A program made the translations under genes and the position numbers. Of a stretch of 64,000 nucleotides of DNA, positions 15,197 through 23,768 are shown piece by piece (the first letter of the stretch is position 1; each line of letters opens with the position of its first letter). The notes under the pieces were generated by a model. The model did not search any database. It was not told where the DNA came from and saw only the letters and a program-made list of their open reading frames with translations. The DNA is from Pseudoduganella ginsengisoli (GTDB lineage: Bacteria > Pseudomonadota > Gammaproteobacteria > Burkholderiales > Burkholderiaceae_D), in the NCBI RefSeq assembly GCF_009720865.1, contig NZ_WNLA01000001.1, positions 496,001 through 560,000 on the forward strand, read 5' to 3'.

Positions 15197-16591
15197 CTAT
15201 TGCTGCCGCAACGCCCGCGTGGCTGCCGACAGCGCAGCCGGACCGGCAGCCATCGCACCTGCCGCCAGCAACAGGACACACGACACCAGCACGGCATGGC
15301 GCGTACCGGCCAGCGCCTCAGCCGCCACCGGCGACGCGGCCAGCGCGCCATAGACCGCTACACCCAGCGCCCCGCCCACTTGCCGGGCAGCATTCAACAC
15401 GGCGGACGCGGTACCGGCCAGGCGCGGTTCCACGGCCGACAAGATCGATGTCGTCATGGGCGGCACCGCCAGGCCCATGCCGGCCGGGATCAATACCAGT
15501 CCCGGCACCATGGCCGCCACCGGCGCATCGGCCGCAATGCCGGCCAGCGCCAGCCACCCATAGCCGGTGGCGGCAATCAGCGCACCTAACATCATCGGTA
15601 GCCGCGTGCCGTGGCGCGCTACGACTTTGCCGCTGGCCAGGTTGGACAGGATAAACGTGCCAGTCAGCGGCAGAAAAACAAACCCGGCCTGCATCGCGCC
15701 CATGCCGCGCAATTGCTGCAGATACAGGCTGAAAATGAAGACCACGCCGTAATAGGCAAAGTTCACCAATACGCCAAACATGACGGCGCGGGAAAAGGCG
15801 CCGCTGGCAAACAGCGACAGCGGCAACATGGGCGCGGCACTGCGCGACTCCACCACGACAAACAGTGCACAGGCCGCACCGGCCAACACAAAGGCGCCCC
15901 ATACCAGCGGATGCTGCAACCCCAGCGCATGTACTTCAATGACGGCGCCGACAAACGCAGTCAGGCCAAGCACCGCCAATATTTGCCCCGGCCAGTCAAA
16001 GGCACGCTGCGGATCGCGCCGTCCACCATCCTTGACGGAGCGCACGGTCAGCCAAAAGCCTGCCAGGCACAGCGGCACATTGACCCAGAAGATGCTGCGC
16101 CAGCCCATCCATTCCAACAGCGCCGCGCCCAGCACGGGACCGGCGGCAATCGATACGCCGCCGGCCGCCGTCCACCAGCCCACGGCTTTCGCCAGCAACG
16201 GCTTGTCATGGCCATAGGCGGCATTGAGTATCGCGAGCGAACTGGGCACCAGCAGCGCCGCCCCCACGCCCTGTATGGCGCGGGCCAGGTTCAAGCCCAT
16301 TGCGGTGGGCGCCAATGCGCACGCCACCGATGCCGCAGTGAACAGGGCAAAGCCGGCCAGGAATGCGCGGCGCGAACCGGATTTGTCGCCCAGCACGCCG
16401 GCCGACAGCAGGAACACGGCAAAGCCCAGCGTGTACGCATCGACTACCCATTGCAATTGCGCCACGTGCGCGTGGAGTTCGGCGGCAATGCGCGGCAGCG
16501 CGACATTGACGATGGTGACGTCGAGCTGGACTATGACGAAGGCAAAGCTGCATGCCAACAAGATGAGAGGGGATGGATGTGCGGTTTTCAT
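15197..16591 (-). CDS. MFS transporter, DHA2-like drug/metabolite exporter
   Basis: A protein of about 464 residues with about 14 hydrophobic helices and the DHA2 family signatures: LDVTIVNVALPRIAAEL in helix 1, LQWVVDAYTLGFAVFLL in helix 2, motif A GDKSGSRRAFLAG, and the antiporter motif C region around GGVSIAAGPVLGAALL. It is a proton-driven exporter of unknown substrate in the inner membrane. An in-frame ATG nine codons upstream (16618) exists; the start at 16591 places helix 1 at the usual distance, though neither start has a strong ribosome site. It is divergent from a LysR-type regulator that probably controls it. Confidence 0.88.
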   Translation of the reverse strand: MKTAHPSPLILLACSFAFVIVQLDVTIVNVALPRIAAELHAHVAQLQWVVDAYTLGFAVFLLSAGVLGDKSGSRRAFLAGFALFTAASVACALAPTAMGLNLARAIQGVGAALLVPSSLAILNAAYGHDKPLLAKAVGWWTAAGGVSIAAGPVLGAALLEWMGWRSIFWVNVPLCLAGFWLTVRSVKDGGRRDPQRAFDWPGQILAVLGLTAFVGAVIEVHALGLQHPLVWGAFVLAGAACALFVVVESRSAAPMLPLSLFASGAFSRAVMFGVLVNFAYYGVVFIFSLYLQQLRGMGAMQAGFVFLPLTGTFILSNLASGKVVARHGTRLPMMLGALIAATGYGWLALAGIAADAPVAAMVPGLVLIPAGMGLAVPPMTTSILSAVEPRLAGTASAVLNAARQVGGALGVAVYGALAASPVAAEALAGTRHAVLVSCVLLLAAGAMAAGPAALSAATRALRQQ

Positions 16592-16639
16592 GCCTACACT
16601 GTAGCCGCCCTTGCACATCCCATAAAATGAATAATAATG

Positions 16640-16657
16640 ATTTAAACCATCTTAAAT
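16640..16657. promoter_or_regulatory. Candidate LysR operator in the MFS/LysR intergenic region
   Basis: ATTTAA (16640-16645), six bases, TTAAAT (16652-16657): a perfect AT-rich dyad containing a T-N11-A type core, ten bases before the LysR start codon and between the divergent genes. The position and form fit LysR autoregulation and control of the exporter. Confidence 0.45.
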
Positions 16658-16667
16658 TGAGAATCTT

Positions 16668-17522
16668 ATGGATTTGTCGGCATTGCGGATATTCAAAGCC
16701 GTGGCGGAAGAAGGCAGCGTCACGCAGGCGGCAGCCCGGCTGCATCGCGTGCAATCGAATGTATCGGCCCGCCTGGGCCAGCTGGAAGAAGGTTTGGGCG
16801 TCGCGCTGTTTCACCGCTCCGGGCGGCGCATGTTAATCACCAGCGAAGGCGAGCGCTTACTTTCGTACGCTGACCGCCTGTTGCAATTAGCCGAGGAAGC
16901 GCAGGCAGCCGTGGCCAATGCTGGCACGCCATCCGGCTTGCTGCGCATCGGCGCGATGGAAACCACGGCGGCAGCGCGCTTGCCGAAAGTGCTGGCGGCC
17001 TTCCACAGTGCGTATCCGGACGTGGATTTACAACTGGAAACGGCCCCGACGGATCCACTTGTCCAAAGCGTACTGAACTACAAGCTCGACGTGGCGCTGG
17101 TGGCGGCCCCGATTGAACGCGACGAATTGGCGCAGCACGCCGTGTTTGATGAAGAATTGGTGCTCTTGACGGATCCCACCCATGCGCCCGTGGCGTCGCC
17201 GCACGATGTCGCGCGCCGCGTCATCCTGGCGTTCCGTAGCGGGTGCGTCTACCGGCGGCGGCTGGAAGCGTGGTTTGCGGAAAGCAGCGTGCCGCTGGCG
17301 CGGGTGTCGGAATTCGGCACGTTTGAAGCGATTATCGGCTGCGTGGCGGCCGGCATGGGCGTGGCCGTGATGCCGAAAGAGATCATGCAGTTAAGGGATT
17401 ACCGTGGCACGGTGGCCATGCATCCGTTGCCGGAACATATCGCCCGCGTACAAACCATGCTGGTGTGGCGCAGCGATGTCGTGCACCACCCGGCGCGCGC
17501 AGCGTTTGCCGCCGCGTTTTAA
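16668..17522 (+). CDS. LysR-family transcriptional regulator
   Basis: A 284-residue LysR-type regulator. The N-terminal winged helix-turn-helix spans residues 1-60 (LRIFKAVAEEGSVTQAAARL, then QSNVSARLGQLEEGLG). The effector-binding domain begins near residue 88 (GLLRIGAMETTAAARLPK). It resembles the subgroup adjacent to DHA2 exporters. The gene is divergent from the MFS transporter, with an inverted repeat between them, so it is expected to regulate that gene and itself. The ligand is unknown. Confidence 0.92.
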   Translation: MDLSALRIFKAVAEEGSVTQAAARLHRVQSNVSARLGQLEEGLGVALFHRSGRRMLITSEGERLLSYADRLLQLAEEAQAAVANAGTPSGLLRIGAMETTAAARLPKVLAAFHSAYPDVDLQLETAPTDPLVQSVLNYKLDVALVAAPIERDELAQHAVFDEELVLLTDPTHAPVASPHDVARRVILAFRSGCVYRRRLEAWFAESSVPLARVSEFGTFEAIIGCVAAGMGVAVMPKEIMQLRDYRGTVAMHPLPEHIARVQTMLVWRSDVVHHPARAAFAAAF

Positions 17523-17538
17523 CCGCGCATTGGCATCC

Positions 17539-17940
17539 CTACGCCAGTGGCGCCAGCACGTAGTCAAACGTGTAATAGTGCTTGCCGTTCTCTATGCGGA
17601 TATTCAGCTTGCCACTGAGCCCGGTCAGGTCGCCGCTGCCGGAATCCGGCACCACCAGCACGCTGAGGCTGCGCGTGCCACGGTCCATGATGCCGTTGTG
17701 CTGCAGCGTAAAACCGCCTTTCATGCCATCGAGCGTGCCTTCGACCCGCTCCATGGCGACATAACCGGCCGAGTTCGGCTGGGAACCCATAAAGCTCAGC
17801 ATTTCACCGTTGCCGCTGGCGGCCAGGGCGCCGTGGTAACGCTTGTCCAGCACCATGCGGCCCAGGCCAAAACCCGATGCCCCGACGGACATCCGTTCCG
17901 CGGACATGGTGACGTCAAATTCTCCGGTCACGACAGGCAT
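17539..17940 (-). CDS. DUF3224-domain protein
   Basis: A 133-residue protein with the DUF3224 pattern. It begins GEFDVTMSAE, has LDKRYHGALAASGNGEML and YVAMERVEGTLDGMKGGFTLQHNG, and ends HYYTFDYVLA. The predicted fold is a small beta-barrel (allene-oxide-cyclase-like). No function is established. The start at 17940 has GGAGGAG 6 bases upstream; longer upstream readings lack this and are not conserved-looking. It lies 16 bases after the DUF1697 gene on the same strand. Confidence 0.85.
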   Translation of the reverse strand: MPVVTGEFDVTMSAERMSVGASGFGLGRMVLDKRYHGALAASGNGEMLSFMGSQPNSAGYVAMERVEGTLDGMKGGFTLQHNGIMDRGTRSLSVLVVPDSGSGDLTGLSGKLNIRIENGKHYYTFDYVLAPLA

Positions 17941-17956
17941 ACGGCTCCTCCAAAAA

Positions 17957-18505
17957 TTAAACTGGTTCGCATGCCAGTGCATGCAATTTGCTGATGGTGC
18001 TCCAGTTGCGGGTCGTCACGCCATCGCCCAGCAACTTCCCCATGGCCGCCGCCACGCGGCTGGCCAAAACGCCATCGACGCACCACAGGTAAGCCGCCCA
18101 GCGGCCCAGTGCAAACGCTTCCGGTTCCCAGTGCTGGTTCGCCAGCGGCACCAGTTTTTCCCGGTCAGCGGGATTATTCAACACGGCCACCAGCAAGCGC
18201 GACGGGTCGCCCGCCGCGCTGTTCAGGCAATTATCCTGCACCACGTGCATCAATTGCTCGGCATCCAATACCGTGACTTTCGACGCCACACCCAATTTCA
18301 ATACCAGTGCTTCTTCGATTTCCGTGGCGGCGCCGTCCGCGCGCGCCTGGGGGCAGTCGTACACGACATTGCCGCTGTTGAGCAATGTCCGCACCCCAGT
18401 AAATCCCAGCCCGGTCAGCAGCGCCCGCAAGTCCGCCATGGCCACGCGCTTGGCGCGGCCCACGTTAATTCCTCGCAGCAACGCAATCTGCCTGCGTGTA
18501 CCCAT
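17957..18505 (-). CDS. DUF1697-domain protein
   Basis: A 182-residue DUF1697 protein. It shows the family N-terminus IALLRGINVGRAKRVAMADLR and the LLNSGNVVYD motif, followed by a C-terminal half ending in ALGRWAAYLW and NWSTISKL. Members are widespread in bacteria without known function. The start at 18505 follows AGGAGAGG; an upstream ATG would add ten residues that do not fit the family. It probably forms a two-gene unit with the DUF3224 gene. Confidence 0.87.
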   Translation of the reverse strand: MGTRRQIALLRGINVGRAKRVAMADLRALLTGLGFTGVRTLLNSGNVVYDCPQARADGAATEIEEALVLKLGVASKVTVLDAEQLMHVVQDNCLNSAAGDPSRLLVAVLNNPADREKLVPLANQHWEPEAFALGRWAAYLWCVDGVLASRVAAAMGKLLGDGVTTRNWSTISKLHALACEPV

Positions 18506-18583
18506 ACCAGCCTCTCCTGATGTTACCAGCCGCAAGTATGCGGCAGATGGACTTGGTGCGGCGCGCCGCTTGGCGGCTGGCGG

Positions 18584-20170
18584 TCACGCATGCAGGCGGG
18601 TATCCGCATGCGGCTCCTGGTGATCGCCTTCGGATGGCGTCACGCGGGGGATACGCAGCACAAAGCTGGCGCCCTCGCCCAGCACGCTGGCGACGGAAAT
18701 TGTGCCGGCAAATTGCTTGGCGATCAGGTTGAAGACGATGTTCAAGCCCAGGCCCGTGCCGCCCTGGCCACGGCGGGTCGTGACGAACGGGTCAAACACT
18801 TTGTCCAGCATGTCGGGCGGAATGCCTTTGCCATTGTCGACCACTTGCATTTCAATCCAGTCGCCATCGGGTTTCACATTGATACCGATATGGCCTTCGG
18901 AATCTGCATCGAACGCGTGCTCGACGCAATTCAACGTCAAGTTGGTAATGACTTGCGCCAGTGCGCCGGGATAGCTGTCGAGCACGATGTCCGGCGGGCA
19001 GTCGATATCGACCTGGATATGTGTTTTCTTTAACTTCGGCTGCAGGCTGGACACCACTTCACCGATGTATTCGCGCAATTCAAAGCGGCGCCGCGCTTCG
19101 CTGACCTGGTCGACGGCAATTTGCTTGAAGCTGTGGATCAAGTGCGCGGCGCGGTACGCATTGTTCATGATCAGCCGCGTGCTTTCCTCCGCAGTTTCCA
19201 GGTATTTCAAGATGTCGGACTTTTTAATGGCGCCATCGGCCACGGACTTGTGCACTTTTTCCGTCGCTTCCATCAAGATCGACGCGGACGTCAGCGCAAT
19301 GCCGACCGGCGTATTGATTTCGTGGGCCACGCCGGCCACCAGGCTACCCAGCGACGCCAGGCGCTCTGCCTGCAACAGCGATTCTTGCGTACGCTGCAAG
19401 TCCGCCATGGCTTTCGCGGTCGCCGCCGCGGCGCGCCGCGCTTCATCTTCCGCTTCGCGCGTGCGGGCAATAATGGCTTTCACGCGGCGCTGGATCGCGT
19501 TGAAGCCGCGGATCACGTCGCCCAGTTCGTCACGCCGGTTATCGGGCAACTCGCCCACTTCATCGGAGCCGCGCGTGGCCAAATCATGCAAACCGTCACG
19601 CAACTGCTTCAGCGGGTCGAACACTATGCGCAAGCTCAGCGCCAGCGCCGCCACCAGGATCAAGTCCAGCAACAGCACTTCAATGACTTTGCGGCGCACT
19701 TCCGCCGCCAGGGTGGCGTCGATTTGCGCACGGCTGAAATTGACGACCACGCGGCCGACAATCACGGGTTTCGGGGCATTGCCTGCGGCGCCGGCATCGC
19801 GGTAAGCAAGGTCTGCCACCACCGGGGTGCCGGCAATCTGGCTATCATGCTCGATTGAAATAATCGAACCGTTTTCCTTACGCAGCTTGCCGGAAAATAA
19901 ACCGACCGACGTATCGTAGACGCGGATCGACACCAGTTCCGGCGGCAGCATTTCCGCCGCGACGATGTTGTCGACCTTGGCTTTATCGAGGTCCCACAGC
20001 GCAGACGGCAAGCTGGTTTGCAAGCGCGTCAGCACGCCCTGGCGCAAGCGCAAGTTACTGGTTTCCAGTTCATGGCTCAGGCTGTATTGCGCGTACGTAC
20101 CCGAAATCGCCAGGACCAGTGTCACGATGACGACGAACAGGAAGGTCAGCCTACCCTGTATACCAAACAT
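18584..20170 (-). CDS. Membrane sensor histidine kinase (HAMP, HisKA_4-like)
   Basis: A 528-residue sensor kinase. A transmembrane helix (8-28), a periplasmic region of about 130 residues containing SALWDLDKAKVDNIV (a motif common in such loops), and a second helix (163-185) precede a HAMP domain (to about 240). A coiled coil leads to the H-box with H283 in VAGVAHEINTPVG, followed by the ATPase (DNGKGIP, GTGLGLNIV). The H-box form HEINTPxG places it with the NtrB/DctB-like HPK4 group. No response regulator gene is adjacent, so it is an orphan kinase. It is followed by the DUF1697 gene on the same strand after 78 bases. Confidence 0.9.
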   Translation of the reverse strand: MFGIQGRLTFLFVVIVTLVLAISGTYAQYSLSHELETSNLRLRQGVLTRLQTSLPSALWDLDKAKVDNIVAAEMLPPELVSIRVYDTSVGLFSGKLRKENGSIISIEHDSQIAGTPVVADLAYRDAGAAGNAPKPVIVGRVVVNFSRAQIDATLAAEVRRKVIEVLLLDLILVAALALSLRIVFDPLKQLRDGLHDLATRGSDEVGELPDNRRDELGDVIRGFNAIQRRVKAIIARTREAEDEARRAAAATAKAMADLQRTQESLLQAERLASLGSLVAGVAHEINTPVGIALTSASILMEATEKVHKSVADGAIKKSDILKYLETAEESTRLIMNNAYRAAHLIHSFKQIAVDQVSEARRRFELREYIGEVVSSLQPKLKKTHIQVDIDCPPDIVLDSYPGALAQVITNLTLNCVEHAFDADSEGHIGINVKPDGDWIEMQVVDNGKGIPPDMLDKVFDPFVTTRRGQGGTGLGLNIVFNLIAKQFAGTISVASVLGEGASFVLRIPRVTPSEGDHQEPHADTRLHA

Positions 20171-20345
20171 TACTGCTCCCCAGCCTATTTAATGGCAAGG
20201 TCCCAATGTACCTGCAAGCCTAGCTTCTTGGCAAGATTTAACACAGTGCGTGGCCCTTGCAACGCGATCTCCTTGCATTGAAGATACACGGCGAGACATG
20301 CGGTATGCCCGATGGTAAGATCGGTCAACGTTTGAGGAGCCCCTA

Positions 20346-20690
20346 ATGACAGCCAGTTACCAGCACTTGCCGCTGGCCCAGGTCGAGCCTGGCATGGTCC
20401 TGTCCGATGAATTATTGGACGTGCAAGGCCATATTTTATTGCCACAAGGCACCGTTCTGACGCAATCGATGCTCGACTTGATGCCGCGGCACGGTATCAC
20501 CATGCTGCCGATTGCCATATCGGAAGAGCCGACTGAAGAAGAGTTGGCAGCTGTCCAGCAGCGCCATTTGGAACGCCTGGCACATTTGTTCCGCAAAAAT
20601 GATCCGGACAGCGATCAGGATTGGGCCACCGGCCTGTTGTTCCGCTTCGTCAAAGATTACCGCCTCGGCTCGCTGCCTAAAGAAGAATGA
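20346..20690 (+). CDS. DUF3391-like small protein coupled to an HDOD protein
   Basis: A 114-residue soluble protein. Residues about 8-55 (LAQVEPGMVLSDELLDVQGHILLPQGTVL) resemble the N-terminal segment found in front of HD-GYP and HDOD phosphodiesterase-like proteins. Here this segment stands alone. The TGA overlaps the ATG of the HDOD gene (ATGA), suggesting the two products act together. No catalytic residues are visible. Function is unknown; partnership with the HDOD protein is inferred from coupling. Confidence 0.75.
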   Translation: MTASYQHLPLAQVEPGMVLSDELLDVQGHILLPQGTVLTQSMLDLMPRHGITMLPIAISEEPTEEELAAVQQRHLERLAHLFRKNDPDSDQDWATGLLFRFVKDYRLGSLPKEE

Positions 20691-21532
20691 CCTCCATGCT
20701 GAATTACGACGATATTGTTAACAACCTGGAAGATTTGCCATCACTGCCTGCCGTCGTGATGGAATTGCTCAACAGCATAGACCAGGAAGATGTGGATATT
20801 TCCGTGCTGGCCAAGAAGGTATCGCACGACCAGGCGCTGACGGCAAAAACCCTGCGGCTGGCCAACTCGTCGCTTTATGGCTTGCAAGTGAAAGTCACGA
20901 CGATCCAGCAAGCCATTACGTTCCTGGGTTTCCAGACCACACGCAACTTGATCACTGCCGCAGCGGTGACAGGATGCTTCGCGGAAAAACATTGCAAAGG
21001 CTTCGACCACAAAGCGTTCTGGCGCCATTCGATTGCCAGCGCGGCTTGTGCCCGTGTACTGGCGCGGCAAATGCGCTTCAACCAGGATTACGCATTCACG
21101 GCAGGTTTGCTGCACGACATCGGCCGCCTCGTGCTAGTGGCCTGCTTCCCTAAGGAATATGAGAAAGCCCTGGTATACCGCGATGAAAAAGATTGCTACA
21201 TGATCGAAGCGGAACGGGCCGTGCTGGGAATCGACCACGTGGAAGCGGGCATGGCGCTGGCGGGACATTGGAATTTCTCGGATACGATGAAATTGGCCAT
21301 CGCCCACCATCACACGCCGGAAGCCCAAGGGGCAGGCTTCCTTTCTGCCATTATTCACGTGGCGGACGCCGTTGCCCATGCGCTGGACTTGGCGCAAATG
21401 CCGGACGGACTGGTGCCGCCCGTATCGACCGTGGCCTGGACGGCGCTGGGTCTGGATGAAGAAGTGTATTTACAACTGTTCCGCGAAACGGAACTGCAAT
21501 ACGAAGAAATTGCTTTGGTACTGCTCAGCTAA
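20687..21532 (+). CDS. HDOD-domain protein
   Basis: A 281-residue HDOD protein (HD-related output domain, no GYP). It carries LPSLPAVVMELLNSI at the start and SLYGLQVKVTTIQQAITFLG, both typical of HDOD. AGLLHDIGRLVL is an intact-looking HD motif, and IAHHHTPE follows further on. HDOD proteins usually act in signalling and regulation rather than as enzymes. The first ATG overlaps the previous stop; an alternative ATG lies nine bases later. It ends 20 bases before a set of strong hairpins. Confidence 0.88.
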   Translation: MTSMLNYDDIVNNLEDLPSLPAVVMELLNSIDQEDVDISVLAKKVSHDQALTAKTLRLANSSLYGLQVKVTTIQQAITFLGFQTTRNLITAAAVTGCFAEKHCKGFDHKAFWRHSIASAACARVLARQMRFNQDYAFTAGLLHDIGRLVLVACFPKEYEKALVYRDEKDCYMIEAERAVLGIDHVEAGMALAGHWNFSDTMKLAIAHHHTPEAQGAGFLSAIIHVADAVAHALDLAQMPDGLVPPVSTVAWTALGLDEEVYLQLFRETELQYEEIALVLLS

Positions 21533-21552
21533 GCTGACGCTCCGGCCGAAAA

Positions 21553-21627
21553 GGCACTCCGGCGGAGTGCCGGTCATACGATGGGGCCCAAGGCCAGATT
21601 AGCCGGCCCTGGTCGGCTAATCTGGCC
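21553..21627. terminator. Two strong hairpins between convergent genes
   Basis: Hairpin 1: GGCACTCC (21553-21560) and GGAGTGCC (21564-21571), loop GGC. Hairpin 2: GGCCAGATTAGCCG (21592-21605) and CGGCTAATCTGGCC (21614-21627), 14 perfect pairs with an 8-base loop. Neither has a clear T-tract. They lie between the HDOD gene (+) and the small HTH gene (-), so they may act as a bidirectional terminator. The GATTAGCCGGCC core of the second also echoes the 8.4-kb repeat. Confidence 0.55.
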
Positions 21628-21652
21628 GGCCCCGCAGCGCAGCCCATTCCCT

Positions 21653-21997
21653 TCAGTGAGACATACCAGCATCCGCAGTTTCCTGCGGTGCAGCCTGCTG
21701 CGGACGGTCTTCTGGTTTTGGACGGCCCTGTGCGTCGGACAAGCGATATTTGGTGCGGCGGTCGCCCATCAAATCGCGCAAGTCGCGAATACTCATGCCA
21801 GTGACTTCATGCATGCGTATCAACAGCGAAGCGCCTACCGGCAAGCGGTGATGGCGGATTTTACTGATGACTGGCGGCGCCACTTCCAGCATGCGTGACA
21901 GCGCTGCATCGTTTTTCAGCTGCATCTTGCCGAGCAGCATGTCCAGCAAATGGTTAGGATTGTAGCTTTCCTGGGAAGATAAAGCGTGGTGTCCCAT
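21653..21997 (-). CDS. Small Cro/CI-like helix-turn-helix protein
   Basis: A 114-residue protein. Residues about 14-80 read like a lambda-repressor-type helix-turn-helix (LLDMLLGKMQLKNDAALSRM, then VAPPVISKIRHHRLPVGASLLIRMHEVTGMSIRDLRDLMG), and the last 30 residues are polar and probably disordered. Possibly a DNA-binding regulator of chromosomal, non-phage type. It stands alone, with 245 bases on its upstream side in which no gene or clear repeat was found. Confidence 0.65.
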   Translation of the reverse strand: MGHHALSSQESYNPNHLLDMLLGKMQLKNDAALSRMLEVAPPVISKIRHHRLPVGASLLIRMHEVTGMSIRDLRDLMGDRRTKYRLSDAQGRPKPEDRPQQAAPQETADAGMSH

Positions 21998-22242
21998 GGT
22001 AGTCCTCGTCTAAGTGAGTTGTCGAGATTCTGGAGCGTGTTGCAATTCAAATACTATGCTTACTCCAGCCCGTTTCAGCCAAGTCGCGACTAGCGGAAGT
22101 TGGGAGTTATCAACGATTCGCTAGAATTCTTAGCAACAATGCCATTTCAACACACGAGGATATTCCGTGGCGCACGAAAGGACAGCAGGAAATTATTACG
22201 GGGGAATGACGGCGCCATTTCGAACGATATGGCGCCCGGGGG

Positions 22243-22545
22243 TCAGGCCGTGGTATTGATGTTTTGGCCGATGCGGGAAGCCAGCGGGCTCAAGGTCTGG
22301 CTGGCCAGCAACGATTCTTGACGTTGCTGATTGGAATTATCCGCTTCCTGCGATTGCCGGGCCTGCTCGGCACGCTGCGCGTCAGCCGCTTGCGTCGCCT
22401 GGGTTGCGGCATCGGCCTGCGCCTGCTCCGTCCGCTGCTGCTCTTCCAGCCGCGCCTGGCGCGCCTGTTCGGCACGCTGGTCGTTGGTGACGCTGGTAAG
22501 TTGTGCGGGGCTGCTCCCCACGCCTGAGATGGATCCGACGGCCAT
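22243..22545 (-). CDS. Small Gln/Ala/Glu-rich protein of unknown function
   Basis: A 100-residue protein. A Gly/Ser-rich start (MAVGSISGVGS) leads into a low-complexity, probably helical stretch rich in Q, A, R and E (about residues 20-75), then a short C-terminus LSPLASRIGQNINTTA. A good site, AAGGAGAG, lies 6 bases before the start, and third-position GC fits coding. No domain is recognised and no signal peptide or membrane segment is seen. Coiled-coil formation is likely. Confidence 0.6.
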   Translation of the reverse strand: MAVGSISGVGSSPAQLTSVTNDQRAEQARQARLEEQQRTEQAQADAATQATQAADAQRAEQARQSQEADNSNQQRQESLLASQTLSPLASRIGQNINTTA

Positions 22546-22662
22546 GGCGCTCTCCTTAATATTTCGACTCTAGGGCATCTTGCGCGAAAGGCAATGCCAG
22601 AACTTCAACAGGACGGGAAAAAGCTCCCGAAAATGCCGCTGCGCGGCGCTTTGGCCACGCGG

Positions 22663-22692
22663 TTACGGTAAACTAACGCTTTGCAGTATAAC
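22663..22692 (+). promoter_or_regulatory. Putative promoter of the phoH operon
   Basis: TTACGG (22663-22668), an 18-base spacer, TATAAC (22687-22692). Transcription would start near 22699, only about ten bases before the TTG start codon of phoH, which lacks a recognisable ribosome-binding site. A near-leaderless message is possible. Confidence 0.4.
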
Positions 22693-22709
22693 CCACTCTG
22701 ATTGTTGCT

Positions 22710-23768
22710 TTGAAAACCAAGACCCCTGTACAGCCGCATTACTTCATCCCCGAGCCGCTCGATAACACGCGGCTGGCGCACCTGTGTGGTCCGCTCGATG
22801 AAAATTTGCGCCAGATTTCCGCCGCGCTCGATGTGACGATTTTCCGCCGTGGTGAAAAGTTCATCGTCAGCGGCACCAATGCCGAACGCGCCGTGCAAAT
22901 CCTCGAACAGTTTTACGCGGTCGCGCAAAAAGTCGTGCCGGTGGAAGAAGTGCAGCTGGCGCTGGTGGAACAGCGCGCGGGCCTGGCGCCGCCGGCTGAA
23001 CCAAGCCACGAAGAACCGCCGTTCAACGAGCCGGACATCACCAGCCCCGTGCTGAAAACCCGCCGCAGTGATTTGCGCGGGCGCACGCCGCACCAGATCA
23101 AATACCTGCGCAACATCCTCGACCACGATATTTCGTTTGGCATCGGCCCGGCCGGTACCGGCAAGACGTACCTGGCCGTCGCCTGCGCCGTCGATGCACT
23201 GGAGCGCGACGCCGTCAAGCGCATCATCCTGACGCGCCCTGCCGTGGAAGCAGGCGAGCGCCTGGGTTTCCTGCCGGGTGACCTGGCGCAGAAAGTCGAT
23301 CCGTACCTGCGTCCCTTGTATGACGCGCTGTACGATTTGCTGGGCTTCGACCGCACGCAAAAAATGTTCGAGAAGGGCGTCATTGAAATCGCGCCGCTGG
23401 CGTACATGCGCGGCCGCACCTTGAACCATGCGTTCGTGATCCTCGATGAAGCGCAAAACACGACGGTCGAACAAATGAAGATGTTCCTGACCCGTATCGG
23501 CTTTGGCAGCAAGGCCGTCGTGACGGGCGACACTACGCAGATCGATTTGCCGAAACACACGAAGAGCGGCCTGGTCGACGCCACCCACGTGCTGCGCGAC
23601 GTACGCGGCATCGCGTTCACGCAATTTACCAGCGCCGACGTGGTGCGCCACCCGCTGGTGGCCCGCATCGTCGATGCGTATGAAAGCGCGCACAATGCCA
23701 GCGCGGAAATCGCCCCGCTGCTGCACCCCGTTAAAACTGCTGCCGTTAAACATGTCCGAAAAAAATAA
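22710..23768 (+). CDS. ybeZ: PhoH-like ATPase (YbeZ)
   Basis: A 352-residue PhoH-family P-loop ATPase. Walker A GPAGTGKT spans 146-153 and Walker B is VILDEAQN. An N-terminal KH-like/PhoH accessory region precedes the ATPase. It works with YbeY in rRNA and RNA metabolism; E. coli YbeZ is the genetic and physical partner of YbeY. The only start that gives the family N-terminus ([20 protein letters not shown]) is a TTG at 22710, as no internal Met occurs in the first 100 residues. It overlaps ybeY by 17 bases and heads the operon to glyS and beyond. Confidence 0.92.
   Translation: MKTKTPVQPHYFIPEPLDNTRLAHLCGPLDENLRQISAALDVTIFRRGEKFIVSGTNAERAVQILEQFYAVAQKVVPVEEVQLALVEQRAGLAPPAEPSHEEPPFNEPDITSPVLKTRRSDLRGRTPHQIKYLRNILDHDISFGIGPAGTGKTYLAVACAVDALERDAVKRIILTRPAVEAGERLGFLPGDLAQKVDPYLRPLYDALYDLLGFDRTQKMFEKGVIEIAPLAYMRGRTLNHAFVILDEAQNTTVEQMKMFLTRIGFGSKAVVTGDTTQIDLPKHTKSGLVDATHVLRDVRGIAFTQFTSADVVRHPLVARIVDAYESAHNASAEIAPLLHPVKTAAVKHVRKK

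Noticed and set aside
22100..22321. Possible 73-residue plus-strand gene overlapping the end of the small Q/A-rich gene
   Set aside because: It has no ribosome-binding site, mixed codon use and no recognisable domain. It overlaps a better-supported minus-strand gene.
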